Shown here: one piece after another, positions 33,635-44,256 of the stretch
Numbering within the stretch: the stretch's first letter is position 1
Layout: every line of letters starts with the position of its first letter
DNA from: Marsupella aquatica
Lineage: Eukaryota > Marchantiophyta
Direction: 5' to 3'
DNA: 64,000 nucleotides
Assembly (NCBI GenBank): GCA_973895155.1
Contig: OZ316892.1
Coordinates: forward strand, 30,194,001 to 30,258,000
Translations under genes and position numbers: made by a program
Notes under the pieces: model-generated
What the model saw: the letters and a program-made list of their open reading frames with translations, nothing else
Told to the model about the DNA's origin: nothing
The model's database searches: none

Positions 33635-36000
33635 CCCCCTACTTAACTATGAAGCGTCCTTGCGAACATCACTATCTGTAGTATCGTCTTGATGATGGTA
33701 CTTTTTCACATGGTCGTAACAAACTCGCGTGGGAAGTAAATCGCCGGTGTATGTCACAAGTTTGATGGATCCATTTGGGTAGATTTGATGACAAGGAAAG
33801 GTCCCAACCAGCGAGTATGTAATTTCCCAGGAAATTGTATGTACCAACTATCGTACAGGAGGATGAGGTCCCCTGTCATGACGTCAACCTTTTGTAGTCC
33901 TTTGTTGTGCTGCTTCTTGGAAGTTGCCTGTTGCTCCGCTACGTGTCGAGCGGCTAAGGTTTGGGCTTCTTCCAATGCCTCAATCTAGTAAGCTCTATCT
34001 GAAGAACTTTTGGCTTGGGTAAGTGATCCCAAATACTTATCCATGGTGTGTGAACTTCAAACTTGACTAGGACCAAAGAGTGTTGTCCAAACACAAGAAA
34101 GTAAGGACTATGATTGTTAGTAGTCTTGTAGGCCAAGTTGTACGAGTACACAGCGACGTACAACTTGTCATCCCAATCCGTCTTGTGAGCGCCTACCGTT
34201 TTGTTAAGCATCTTCCCGATGATTCCGTTAGCCCTCTCCATCAGTCCGTTGGCCTTAGGATGGTACGGGGTCATTTTGCAATGTTTGACCAAGTACCACT
34301 TAATAAGCCGTTCCACTATCTCATTGATGAACTGTGTACTCCGGTCACCGACTAACTCCAATGGGGGTCCAAATCGGGTGAAGATTTGTTCGCATAAGAA
34401 CTTGGCGCTAGTGGTCGCGTCATCCTTCATGGTAGCCCAAGCTTCCACCCACTTGGTTGAATAATCGATGGCAAGTAGGATGTACCTACATCGACGTCGG
34501 TGAGTGACCAGTGTAAATGGCCCAATGTAATCAATGCCTCATTTTTTGAATGGTGCAAGCGGGAGTATGGAGGTGAATGGGTGATTGTGTGATTTCCTCG
34601 GGGTGCCGGCCCATTGGTATAAATCGCACCCTTTAATAATGCATTGTACATCACAATGTAGCGTGGACCACCAATATCCAAAGTCCAGGATCTTGCGGGT
34701 AGTAGTGATGGCTGCAAAATGGCCCCCTGCTTCCTCTTCGTGTAAGGCTCTCATAACAATGAGCGTTTCCTTGTATTTGAGGCAACGCCATAGTTTCCGG
34801 TTAACGCCTTCTTTGTGCAAGTGACCTTGTATCATCATGTATGGCCCTGCCTTACATAAGAACACAACTGCAAGTTTTGGGTTAACCCTGTCGGGTATCC
34901 TTCCAATTAGGAGAAACATAATGATTGCTCCATACCAAGTAGGTGTACCCTCCCCTATATGGAATACCTCCTCATGTGGGAAAGCATTGTTGATAGACTG
35001 ATTGACAGGCACGCCATCTAATCGTGAAAAGAAATTGGCGTTGAGGTGTGCCTTCCCTGGCCAAACCCAAACTTCGTAATTAAACCCCTATAAGAGCAAA
35101 ACCCATTTGGCTATCCATCCCTTGACATCTGCTTTGTTTACCATGTACTTTAGACTATCGTGATCCGTTTGGAAAATGACTTTGTATTTGAGCAGGTAGT
35201 GACGGAATTTCTTACACAAATAAAGAATTCCAAGAGCCTCTCAATCCATAGTGGAATAATTTTTTCTCGATTGTGAATAGCTGACGACTAGCAAAATAGA
35301 TCATGACCGTCCCCCGGACCGTCCTCGTCAAGTTGGCTTAGTACGGACCCAATGCAAAACCCCAAAACGTCGACATATACATGGAATTTTTTATTTTAAT
35401 CCAAAGTCACCATGATGGGTGTTGTGGTGAGTCGACGCTTGAGTTCCTCAAAGGCAATGCATCTTTGGGGATTTTCTTCAATCACCGCATCCTTCTTCAT
35501 CATCTCCATTAGTGGTAGCGCAATTTTGGCAAAATCCTTGATGAAGCAATGATAGTAGCCTATACATCTGAGGAATGATTGTATTGCTTTCTGATCAACG
35601 GGGAATACTACCACCATCCAGGCCGCCACCTTCTCTTGATCCACCTTGATGCCTTGTTTTGAGACACGGTGCAACTTCAAATTTACTGCATTGTTGCAAT
35701 GTATGGCGTAAATGCTCAAGGTGCATGGCGACCGTACCAAATATGGCAAAGTCATCAATGAATATTTCTAAGAATTCTCGCAAGAAGTCATGGAAGATAT
35801 TCATCATGAGTCTCTGGAACATGGTCAGGCGTTACAATCCGAATGGCATTCTACAAAATGCAAATGTCTCCCATTCAATGGTGAACGTTGTCTTAAGTTG
35901 ATCCGACAGTCACATCCAAATTTGATTATAGCCCGAATACCCGTCTAGAAACGTGTAGATTTCATTACGGGCTACCATGTCCGAGACCATGTGAAGTGCC
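33635..36000 (-). pseudogene. Decayed Ty3/gypsy pol: RT to integrase
   Basis: Minus-strand blocks match the intact gypsy at 55.9-62 kb. They include RT (MFQRLMMNIFHDFLREFLEI with FIDDF, 35740-35822), RNase H, integrase zinc finger (VMRALHEEEAGGHFAAITTT), integrase core (FGPPLELVGDRSTQFINEIV, YHPKANGLMERANGIIGKML at 33954-34448) and the tail LHTRWLGPFLVI. Frames change many times. Similarity stops near 36.0 kb inside RT, next to element X integrase, consistent with a rearrangement breakpoint. A polypurine AGTAGGGGGCTATGTGAC near 33632-33645 marks where its 3' LTR began. Confidence 0.8.
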
Positions 36001-36078
36001 TTGGTCAAGTGGCCCAATTCTAACAATCCTAATCACGACGTTATTCTGGGGGCGCTCATGATTGCCTCTTTACTCATG

Positions 36079-39000
36079 ACTTGGTAAAGGTAGTTTACCA
36101 CTCATACCCCCCGGTCTCTATGCGACTCAAATTACTGTAAATTATTCTACAACTGAATCATCAGAAATAACACACCTATGGCACTACCGACTGGGACACC
36201 CAGGAGTAAATATGTACCGGAGAATTATCAAGGACTCCAGAGGAATCCCACAAGGAGTCAACCCATCCACAATGAAACAACAATGCTTAGCCTGTTCTCA
36301 GGGGAAGCTGATTACAAGACCACCATTACCAAAGACGATCCATGCTATCCCGAATTTTTTGGAACACCTGAACGCAGATGTATGTGGGCCAATACACCCA
36401 CCCAGTGGACCGTTTAAGTACTTCCTGGCCATAATTGACTCATCGACTAAATGGTTACAAGTATCCCTCCTTTCTAGTCGAAACTTAGTCTTTGCACGAA
36501 TCTTAGCCAATATATTAAAACTTAAAGCACAGTTCCCAGAAAATCCAATCCAGAAACTGAGAGTGGATGGAGCAGGGGAATTTACCTCCAAAGTATTCAA
36601 TGATTTCTGCTGGACGGCGGGAATTGACACAGAATACTCAGTTCCCTACGTCCATTTTCAAAACGGAATTGCCGAATCCGTTATAAAGCGTATCCAAATG
36701 ATTACTCGACCACTCCTACTGAACTCCAAGTTACCCCTCTCCGCATGGGGACATGCAGTCCTCCACGCCACCACATTGTTGAAGTACAGGCCCTCAACGT
36801 TTAATACCAAAACTCCACACCACTTAGTGTTCGGATTACCCCCTGACCTGTCACATCTGTGCGTCTTTGGATGCAAAGTGATGGTCCCCATCCTTGGGCC
36901 AAAGCGCACTAAAATAGGACCTCAAAGACAGGAAGGCATCTACGTTGGCTACGACTCCTCATCCATAATCCGTTACCTGGAACCGACCACTGCAGACCTA
37001 TTTAAAGCCAGATACGCAGACTGTCACTTCTATGAAGATTCATTCCCCCAGTTACTTACAGAAAAACCATTGACGAGGGATACACCTCCACAAAGCATAA
37101 ATTGGAACAGTCGAAACTTACTCAACCAGGACCCGCGAACGAAGCGAGCGGATGAGGAAGTCCGCAGACTACTACACCTCCAAGAAATGTTGGACAAGAT
37201 CCCCGACGCCTTTAATGATGCAGCCAACATTACAAGATCCCATGTAGAGGCAGCAAACGTACCAGCTCGATTACAACCTGCCACAAAATCAGCAATGGAG
37301 ACCATGGCAAAGAAAAAAAGAGGTAGGCCACCAGAATCTAGAGACTCCCGACCACGCTAGAGACTCCCTCATCAGGTACTACCTGAAACCACGATGCATG
37401 CTATTACTAATGAACCAGATAGATCTAACGTACCAGATAATGAAGAAATGGCCATCCCATACCAATACATCGGACAAATCTATAAAAGACCCAACACTGT
37501 CGTTGATGCACAATTCGCCTATCACATAGCTCAGCAAATATCAACTGACACTCCGGACCCCCTAACCATTAAAGAAGCACAAGCGAGGTCGGATTGGCCA
37601 CAGTGGCAAGAGGCCATTAACACTGAAATGGATGCATTGATCCGTAGGCATGTCTTTGGCCCGTTAAAACAAGTCCAACCTAACAATGATTACACAGACA
37701 GCAGATTCACATTTGTCAGAAAGAGAAATGCCAAAGGAGATGTCATTAGATACCGCGCACGCTTAGTAGCGAAAGGCTACACTCAAATCCCGGGAAGGGA
37801 TTATGATTTGACCTATTCACCTGTTATGGATGTGACTACATTCAAGTATCTTATAGCTTTCTCTCGAAAACACCAACTCTGTAATATACTAATGGACGTT
37901 GTAACAGCGTACCTATATGGAGTACTAGACTCCAAAATTTTCATGAAAGCCCCAAAAGAACTACTCGCAAGAGTGACAGAACATGTCCAAGGGAAACATT
38001 TCCAGAACTTGAGTAAGGACATGAAGTTGGGAATACGACAGATTGTACCAAATGAGAAGCTCAAAGGCCTAGTGTTGAGCAGTGGCAACACAAATAAAGA
38101 TCCACTCCAGCACCCCAGAAAAAGTGGGACTGGACAGCAGGCGTTTGCTGTGCAAGTCCTGAAATCCATCAACGGGTTAAAACAAAGTGGACGCATCTGG
38201 TACCAGAAGTTTAAAACTGAGATGCAAACCCTTGGATTTATCAACAACGATATCGCACCGTGCATATTCATCAAACACATCGATACAGAATTCGTCATCC
38301 TCGCCCTATACGTCGACGATGTCAACTTATTTGGTACTCCACAACTCTTACGCAAAACTATTAATACAATGAAGAGTATTTTTGAGATGAAAGAAATTGG
38401 AGAGCCGACATACTGCTTAGGACTACAATTTGAATACCTGCAAACTGGCACATTTATTAGTCAATCAACCTATACCAAGAAGATCATTCGACAATTTCAT
38501 ATGCACAATGCATATCCTGTGTCCACACCCATGGAGATGCGGTCATTGGACACAGCTAAGGACATGTTCAGGCGACGACAGGAGAATGAACCAGCCCTTG
38601 ACTCGGATAAGCCATACCTATCAGCCATTGGCGCCCTTCTCTACCTGGCAAACAATACAAGACCGGATATCTCCTTCGCAGTAAGCTTACTGGCACGACA
38701 CAGTGCACATCCAACTATTCGGCATTGGAACGGCGTGAAAAGGGTATTCCGCTACCTTCAAGGCTCAATAGATATGGGCCTTTTCTTCCCAAACGACAAC
38801 CCAGATGAACTCATCGGTTATGTAGATGCGGGGTACCTCTCTGACCCACAGGACTCGAAGTCACAGACTGGCTACGTTTTCCTGCAAGGGAGAACTGCCA
38901 TATCCTGGAGGAGTACGAAACAGAGCATGACCACAACCTCCTCGAATCACGCAGAAGTCATCTCTCTCTATGAAGCATGTCGTGAGGCGATATGGCTCCG

Positions 39001-39340
39001 CAGTATTATCAACTATATCCTGAAACAAACAGGCAAAACGATATTGACCAAACCAACAATTATTTACGAAGACAATAAAGCATGCGTCGACCAAATTGTT
39101 GCAGGCTACATGAAGACAGATCGGACCAAACATATTGATCCAAAATTCTTTTTTACGCACGAACAGAGTGGAAACCAGATCCAGGTGAAGTGGATCCGTT
39201 CACAAGACAATTGCGCCGATCTTTTTACGAAGCCCTTACTTGCGGGACCCCATCGACAGCACGTTACCGCCATTGGAATGTGTCGACTCTCTACCCTACT
39301 TTCCCCCACTGCCGATGCACCCCACCAAGCAGATGCTTGA
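36079..39340 (+). pseudogene. Copia element X, integrase, reverse transcriptase and RNase H half
   Basis: One frame runs from about 36079 to 39340, broken only by a TAG at 37358-37360. It holds the pre-integrase block (GLYATQITVNYS, HLWHYRLGHPGVN), integrase (CLACSQGKLITRPPLP, DVCGPIHPPSGPFKYFLAII, LRVDGAGEFTSKVFNDFC), then RT (ARLVAKGYTQIPGRDYD, and the catalytic YVDDVNLFG near 38310-38336) and RNase H (GYVDAGYLSDPQDSKSQTG, YEDNKACVDQIVAGYMKTD, NCADLFTKPL). RT carries an unusual insert of about 50 residues after the YGVLDSKIFMKAP block. Gag and protease are absent upstream; they are probably the minus-strand segment at 28408-29890. Followed by a polypurine tract and 3' LTR. Near-intact, hence young. 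Confidence 0.85.
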
Positions 39341-39736
39341 AAAACGAAACGAGGACTTCGGAATTTGGGTTTCGACCTTTCCCCCCAACACCTCCCTGTT
39401 TACCAAATACCCGACCTAAACTATACACATATACCTCCGACTTTACACCATTACTTCGATTCAATTAACCATTCGGGCATAAGACATTATACTTTTAGAC
39501 ATAGTGAACTACTCTTACTCTAAAGTTACCCTAAATTTTAACATACCTTAGAATTTAATAGGATAATTCATCATATAGAACATACATTTTATGGACCAAA
39601 ATTCTAATGATGGTAGTACTCTTCCTTGAGAAGAAAGCAACAAGTTTTAATGAGGCTACATCAAAAGTGGATTCCATTTTACACTAGGGTTAAAAGTGTG
39701 GTTACTTGACACCCCGTCCAATTAACCAAGGGGAAG
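39341..39736 (+). other. 3' untranslated region and polypurine tract of element X
   Basis: Non-coding sequence between the RNase H stop and the LTR. AAGGGGAAG at 39728-39736 abuts the LTR start TGTCATAAACC and is the plus-strand primer tract. Confidence 0.75.
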
Positions 39737-39876
39737 TGTCATAAACCATAGTTTACTTTAACCCTAGACTAGAGTAGGTTAACCTTAACCCAATATGTTA
39801 ACCTCTTAGGACTATATAAGTCCTTGATATAATGGAAGTGTGTGGAAGATTACAATCATCTACTTTGTTTACAACA
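39737..39876 (+). repeat. 3' LTR of copia element X
   Basis: 140 bp, TGTCATAAACC to TTTACAACA, identical base for base to the reverse complement of 30404-30543. GCAAA at 39877-39881 is the target-site duplication. Confidence 0.92.
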
Positions 39877-40250
39877 GCAAAAACATCAAACTTATTGTGT
39901 AGAAAGTATATCCACACATACCTTGAGTAATCGTCAATGAACGTGACATAGTATAACCGTCCAAAATGTGAGGGAGTAGGGGCGGGGCCCCACACATCAC
40001 TATGTACATACTCAAGTACCTCTTTGCTGGTGTGAGTTCCAACTCCAAAGGGTTTCCTGTGCTGCTTCCCTAGCACACAGTGCTCACAAAATCCAACTTA
40101 CAAGATTGCAAATTAGAAAGTAATCCTTTCTTCTGAAGAATAACCAAACCTTTTTCACTCATGTGGCCCAAACGGAAGTGCCATAGCCGGTGTCATGAGG
40201 TTTCCATCCTAAAGGAAGAATCCTCATGTTTTGTGAAGGAAGTTGAAACC
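39877..40250 (-). pseudogene. Copia 3, 5' half: pre-integrase and integrase zinc-finger/core start
   Basis: Minus-strand text reads WHFRLGHMSEKGLVILQKKG, then after a frame change HRKPFGVGTHTSKEVLEYVH and GRLYYVTFIDDYSRYVWIYF. It stops at the LTR with KFDVF. Read on across the shared 5 bases, the frame continues in phase into the plus-strand segment at 30544. This shows that the two pieces were once one integrase interrupted by element X. The 5' end is lost beyond about 40250. Confidence 0.82.
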
Positions 40251-40719
40251 TATTTTGCTTCTAACTTGGGCAAGTTGACTTGACTTGAGCTAACTTGACC
40301 AAGGTGAAGGAGGTTGTAGAGTTATGAGGGTCAAGGTAGGGATGAGGTCAAGCCTACCCACCCTTGTTACTATTGTGGGGTATGTTTTTCATTTGTGACC
40401 AGCGATTAAGTTATCATTTGGCGGATTGGCGGAATGGAGGTTGCTTGCTCAACAAGCAAGGTATTTAGGGTTTTGGCAACATGGTGACCAGGTTCATTGA
40501 ATACATGGAGGAGGTGACCAGGTTCAAGGCATGTAAGAGGGTTTGGTCCAAGTGCATCAGTTTTGTGAGATTTGGACCAGATTCAGATTTTTGTGTTAAA
40601 TGGACCAGATTCAATGTATCTACTTCAACGGTGGATCTTGGTTTTGGTTAATGGATGGTTTGGATTGAAGGTGGAGATGTGAGTTAGGGCTTGGTGGAGG
40701 TTGTGGCTTTTTCAAAAAG
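40251..40719. other. No supported gene; left flank of the 10.5-kb element
   Basis: The sequence holds two partial repeats of GTGACCAGGTTCA and GGACCAGATTCA (40480-40615) and no recognisable gene. It ends with AAAG next to the left terminal inverted repeat. Confidence 0.5.
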
Positions 40720-40745
40720 ATCAGCCTATTCATTAAAAGTGTATT
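40720..40745 (+). repeat. Left terminal inverted repeat
   Basis: 26 bp, matching the reverse complement of 51201-51226 without mismatch; similarity does not extend clearly beyond either edge. Confidence 0.88.
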
Positions 40746-40754
40746 ATTATTTGA

Positions 40755-41085
40755 TTTATGTACATTTGGGCAATGAAAAGTGTACTTTGGGGCTTGGAAA
40801 AGTGTACATTTGACCAATGAAAAGTGTACATTTGGGGATAAAAAAGTGTACAATTGGTCTAAAGAGTGTATATTTGGGCAATGAAAAGTGTACATTTGAG
40901 CATCAAAATATGTACATTTGGCTTAAAAAATGTACATTTTAGTACATTTGGCCTAGAAAGTGTACATTTGAGTGAAAAAAGGATACATTTGGCTTAAAAA
41001 GTGTACATTTCAATGCATTTAGTCTAGAAAGTGTAGCTTTGAGTGCAACAAAGAGTACATTTGGCCTAAAAAGTGTACATTTTCC
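40755..41085 (+). repeat. Left subterminal repeats, motif AAGTGTACATTTGG
   Basis: About a dozen variants of AAAGTGTACATTTGG occur in the same direction, spaced roughly 20-30 bases, several preceded by CAATGA or GGCCTA. The core TGTACA is itself palindromic. Subterminal clusters like this serve as transposase-binding sites in several plant DNA transposon superfamilies; that role is inferred here. Confidence 0.8.
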
Positions 41086-41303
41086 TGAAAACTTTTATTG
41101 TAATCATTTAAAATAAAGAAATTAATAAAAAATATTTTTAATTATGCAGAAAAAATAAACATTCATATTCATAATAATCAAAAGTTTAGAAAATGAGTAG
41201 ATAGTCTACTAAGTAACTAAACACTCAATGGCATGGTCTCACAATATATATAACTCTTACATAAAAACTAGTAACTATCTAATTATATCTTAGCTAGTGA
41301 CAA

Positions 41304-42153
41304 CTAAGTGTACTTGTCCATCCTTTGGAGATAACTTTGGACAGTTTGTAGAACATTTCGAGGAATCTTCAAACCTCTGCCAACCATGTTTTCTTCCTTC
41401 ATTCCAGATTTAAAACCATACATTGCAGAATTTGCATACTGCCAATGTTGAGTGTTCTCACCAAATCCTGGATCTCGTTCCCATGTCTTGGTGGACATGA
41501 AACAATTGAGATACCTAGCACTCTCACTCACATCAAGTTTAGAGTGTTTAGGCCTCCACCATTCCACGGGGAACATTGGAGCATATTGTTGAGTCAAAGG
41601 AGGGTCTCTTGAAGATGCAATTGGGACTTCATGCTTAGGGTCCACCTGACCCAAAGCTCTCACCAACCAGAAATGACCTCCACCATTTTTCTTCTCCCAA
41701 TCATCCTCGGGTCGAAGAAACACAAAGTTTCCTTCACAAATATCTTGGAGGGGAATCCACCGTCCTTGTTCTCTCTCAGCTCGAGATCCAACAAATGGTG
41801 CTGCTTGATCTTCCATCTCTTCCAAGACTTCATTTTGAAGAGCTGTCATCTCTGCATTCTCCTCATCTTCACTTAGAGGACCACTCTGTTCGCATGCCGA
41901 TTGGTTGACCTTGTAACCAGTGTTGTGGTTAGTCTTAGGCCAAAATCCATTTTTCAATGGAAATTGATTATTTCCCTCCCCTTCCATTGCAAGCCCATTT
42001 GACAACAGCTCCACAATTCTTTCCCAATATTTAACAAGAGGAAATCTTTCCTTATTTTCTGAACTGTCCCACAACCGACATCATATCCATCAATTGTCAA
42101 GGTCACATCATCACCTCTTGAAAACCTTCCAGTCATTCTCGGATTTAGTAACC
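41304..42153 (-). pseudogene. Unknown gene of the 10.5-kb element, main exon
   Basis: The minus-strand exon probably starts at 42153 after an acceptor (TTTTCTGAAAATTGTGCAG). Its first 30 residues look protein-like (MTGRFSRGDDVTLTIDGYDVGCG). The sense then shifts to another frame near 42060-42080, which stays open to 41304: LLSNGLAMEGEGNNQFPLKN, an acidic linker, then GNFVFLRPEDDW, GHFWLVRALGQV, MFPVEWWRPKHSKLD, YLNCFMSTKTWERDPGFGEN and KIPRNVLQTVQSYLQR. The tryptophan-rich WLVR..FPVEWWRP block could be a small beta-barrel reader module (BAH- or Tudor-like), but this is a guess. An upstream exon (43543-43620, ending NLEVAEPTLETYWKNKTAE) with a GTGAGT donor is plausible. The frame change may be a true frameshift or a missed intron. 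Not recognised. Confidence 0.45.
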
Positions 42154-43542
42154 TGCACAATTTTCAGAAAAACCATCACAAATCCGAATGACAAGAATTT
42201 GAAGAGACTCACAGTTATCCATACGGTCATTTGATTGCCATTCCGAGAATCCAAACATTGGCTCAACTATCACGCTTGGATTGGGGTGGTCCAAATCAAA
42301 ACCATGAAGATTGTATTCTGAAGGTCAAATTTAAGCATCTTGCTTGAATTGGGATCGTCCGAATCCAAACCAACCTCTATCCAACACACCTTCTTGGATT
42401 TGGATGGTCCGAATCCAAACCCAGATGGGATCCCAAAGGTCCCAATTCAACAAACGCGCTTGGATTGGGATGGTCCGAATCCAAACCCAGATTTTATTTC
42501 AAAGGTCCCAATTTGAGCACCGGGCTTGGATTCGGATGGTCCGAATCCAAAACCAGATTGTATTTCAAAGGTCCGAATCCAACCCACCATCTTGGATTTG
42601 GATGGTCCAAATCCAAACACAGATTCTATCCCGAAGGTCCCAATTCAACAAACCGGCTTGGATTGGGATGGTGCGCGAATCCAAACCCAGATTGTATTTC
42701 AAGGTCCCAATTTAAGCATCGGACTTGGATTCGGATGGTTCAAATCCAAAACCAGACTGTATTTCAAACGCCCAAATTCAACCATCTCGCTTGGATTGGG
42801 ATGGTCCGAATCCAAACTGAGATTGGATCCCAAAGGTCACAATTTAAGCATTGCACGCTTGGATTCGGACCATCCGAATCCAAAACCAGACTGTATTTAA
42901 AACGCCCAAATTCAACCATCTCGCTTGGATTGGGATGGTCCGAATCCAAACCGAGATTGGATCCCAAAGGCCACAATTTAAGCATTGCACGCTTGGATTC
43001 GGATGGTCCGAATCCAACACACCCTCTTGGATTCGGACCATCCAAATCAAAAACCAGACTGTATTTACCATCTCGCTTGGATTGGGATGGTCCGAATCCA
43101 AACCGAGATTGGATCCCAAAGGTCACAATTTAAGCATTGCACGGTTGGATTCGGATGGTCCGAATCCAACACACCCTCTTGGATTCGGACCATCTGAATC
43201 CAAACCAAGATTGGAATCTGATCAGATGGTCCCAATCCTAGAAATGGATTGGATTTGGATCATCCAAATCCAAACAACAATCTAGGATTAGGACCATTAT
43301 AATCCACACATCAAGTCTGGATTCAAATGGTCTAACTCCACAATGAAGATTATGTTGAGATGGATATATTGAGATTGAGATCTCTTCCTAATCAAATTTA
43401 GACATTCCGGGTTTTTCGGAACATTGGGTAATTCATGAAATAATAATTGGGAAGTCACTAGAATGCAGAACAAAGTGAAAGGGTTCGTCTCTCTTCCCTA
43501 AGAACTCAAAATAAGCAAAGCAACTAAGACCATAACTCACCT
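42154..43542 (-). other. Predicted intron of the unknown minus-strand gene
   Basis: On the minus strand a donor GAG|GTGAGT at about 43542 and an acceptor TGTGCAG at about 42154 bracket this stretch. It contains palindrome array 1. The intron is inferred only from splice signals and the coding look of its flanks. Confidence 0.4.
42276..43210. repeat. Palindrome array 1 (TTGGATTnGGATGGTCCGAATCCAA type)
   Basis: About 19 copies of an 11-base arm, 3-base centre, 11-base arm palindrome (CTTGGATTCGGA / CCA or TGG / TCCGAATCCAA), many imperfect, separated by 35-45 bases. The spacers carry a second motif, GATCCCAAAGGTCACAATTTAAGCATTGCAC or TGTATTTCAAAGGTCCCAATT. Higher-order blocks repeat at about 42789, 42922 and 43075. 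Long open frames cross it on both strands only because the repeat lacks stops. Confidence 0.85.
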
Positions 43543-43619
43543 CAGCAGTCTTGTTTTTCCAGTATGTCTCCAAGGTTGGCTCTGCTACCTCTAAATTGAT
43601 GAATAAGTTCATATCAATC

Positions 43620-44256
43620 TGACTAAGAAAGCTATCAAAGCCACTTCAAGTCTAAACTCCATCAGAGAGAAGAGCTGAGGAGGAGTTGCGTAGACCTGGA
43701 TGCCCAAGTGAAGATATGAAACTAAAACAACAATGATGTCCGCAGAGTACCTCTTATACTCGTGGGTTGGTATGTTCGGCCTTGAATGTGCGATCCGATA
43801 AGGTTGAGGCAACACCGAGTATCGCGGTTAGAACAATCATCCAATCCTTTTTCAATCCATTGTGTCAGACAATACAGCTAGCGTCCCACCCAAACTGATA
43901 GGACCAGATCCCTTCTTGGTCTCTATCCGTACAGAGATGATCCGTACAGAGATGATCCGTGCAGCGATCATCCGTACGCAAACAAGCCTTTCAGGAGGGG
44001 GTAAAGGGAGGACGAGGTCTTCCACAGACCTCATTGTTGTTTTCTCTCTGTCGCTCCTCACTCTCGCTCCTCCCTCTCGCTCCTCACTCTCGCTCTAGCT
44101 CCTCATTCTCGTTCCTCGCTCTCGCTCTTGGCTGGCTGCCGCCGCTATCCCTTGCCCTTGCCCTAATTGCCTTCTTGCCCTAATCTGCTGCAACGCCCTA
44201 GATCTTGCCCATCTTGACGTGTCCTCAGTATATCCTGCCACGTGTCACTCCTAAAA
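43620..44256. promoter_or_regulatory. Divergent intergenic region / candidate bidirectional promoter
   Basis: It separates the minus-strand gene from the plus-strand ParB-like gene. It includes a triplicated GATGATCCGTACAGA motif at 43937-43980, a CT-rich tract with repeated CTCGCTCCTC at 44045-44130, and CACGTG (a G-box core) at 44240-44245, just before the start codon. Regulation is inferred from layout only. Confidence 0.45.

Noticed and set aside
41304-42074. The 256-residue minus-strand frame taken as a complete gene
   Set aside because: It would have to begin at a TTG; the coding look extends upstream in another frame behind a splice acceptor, so it is a partial exon.
42344-43285. Overlapping open frames on both strands across palindrome array 1
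   Set aside because: The repeat simply lacks stop codons; the translations are the same short peptide over and over in several frames.
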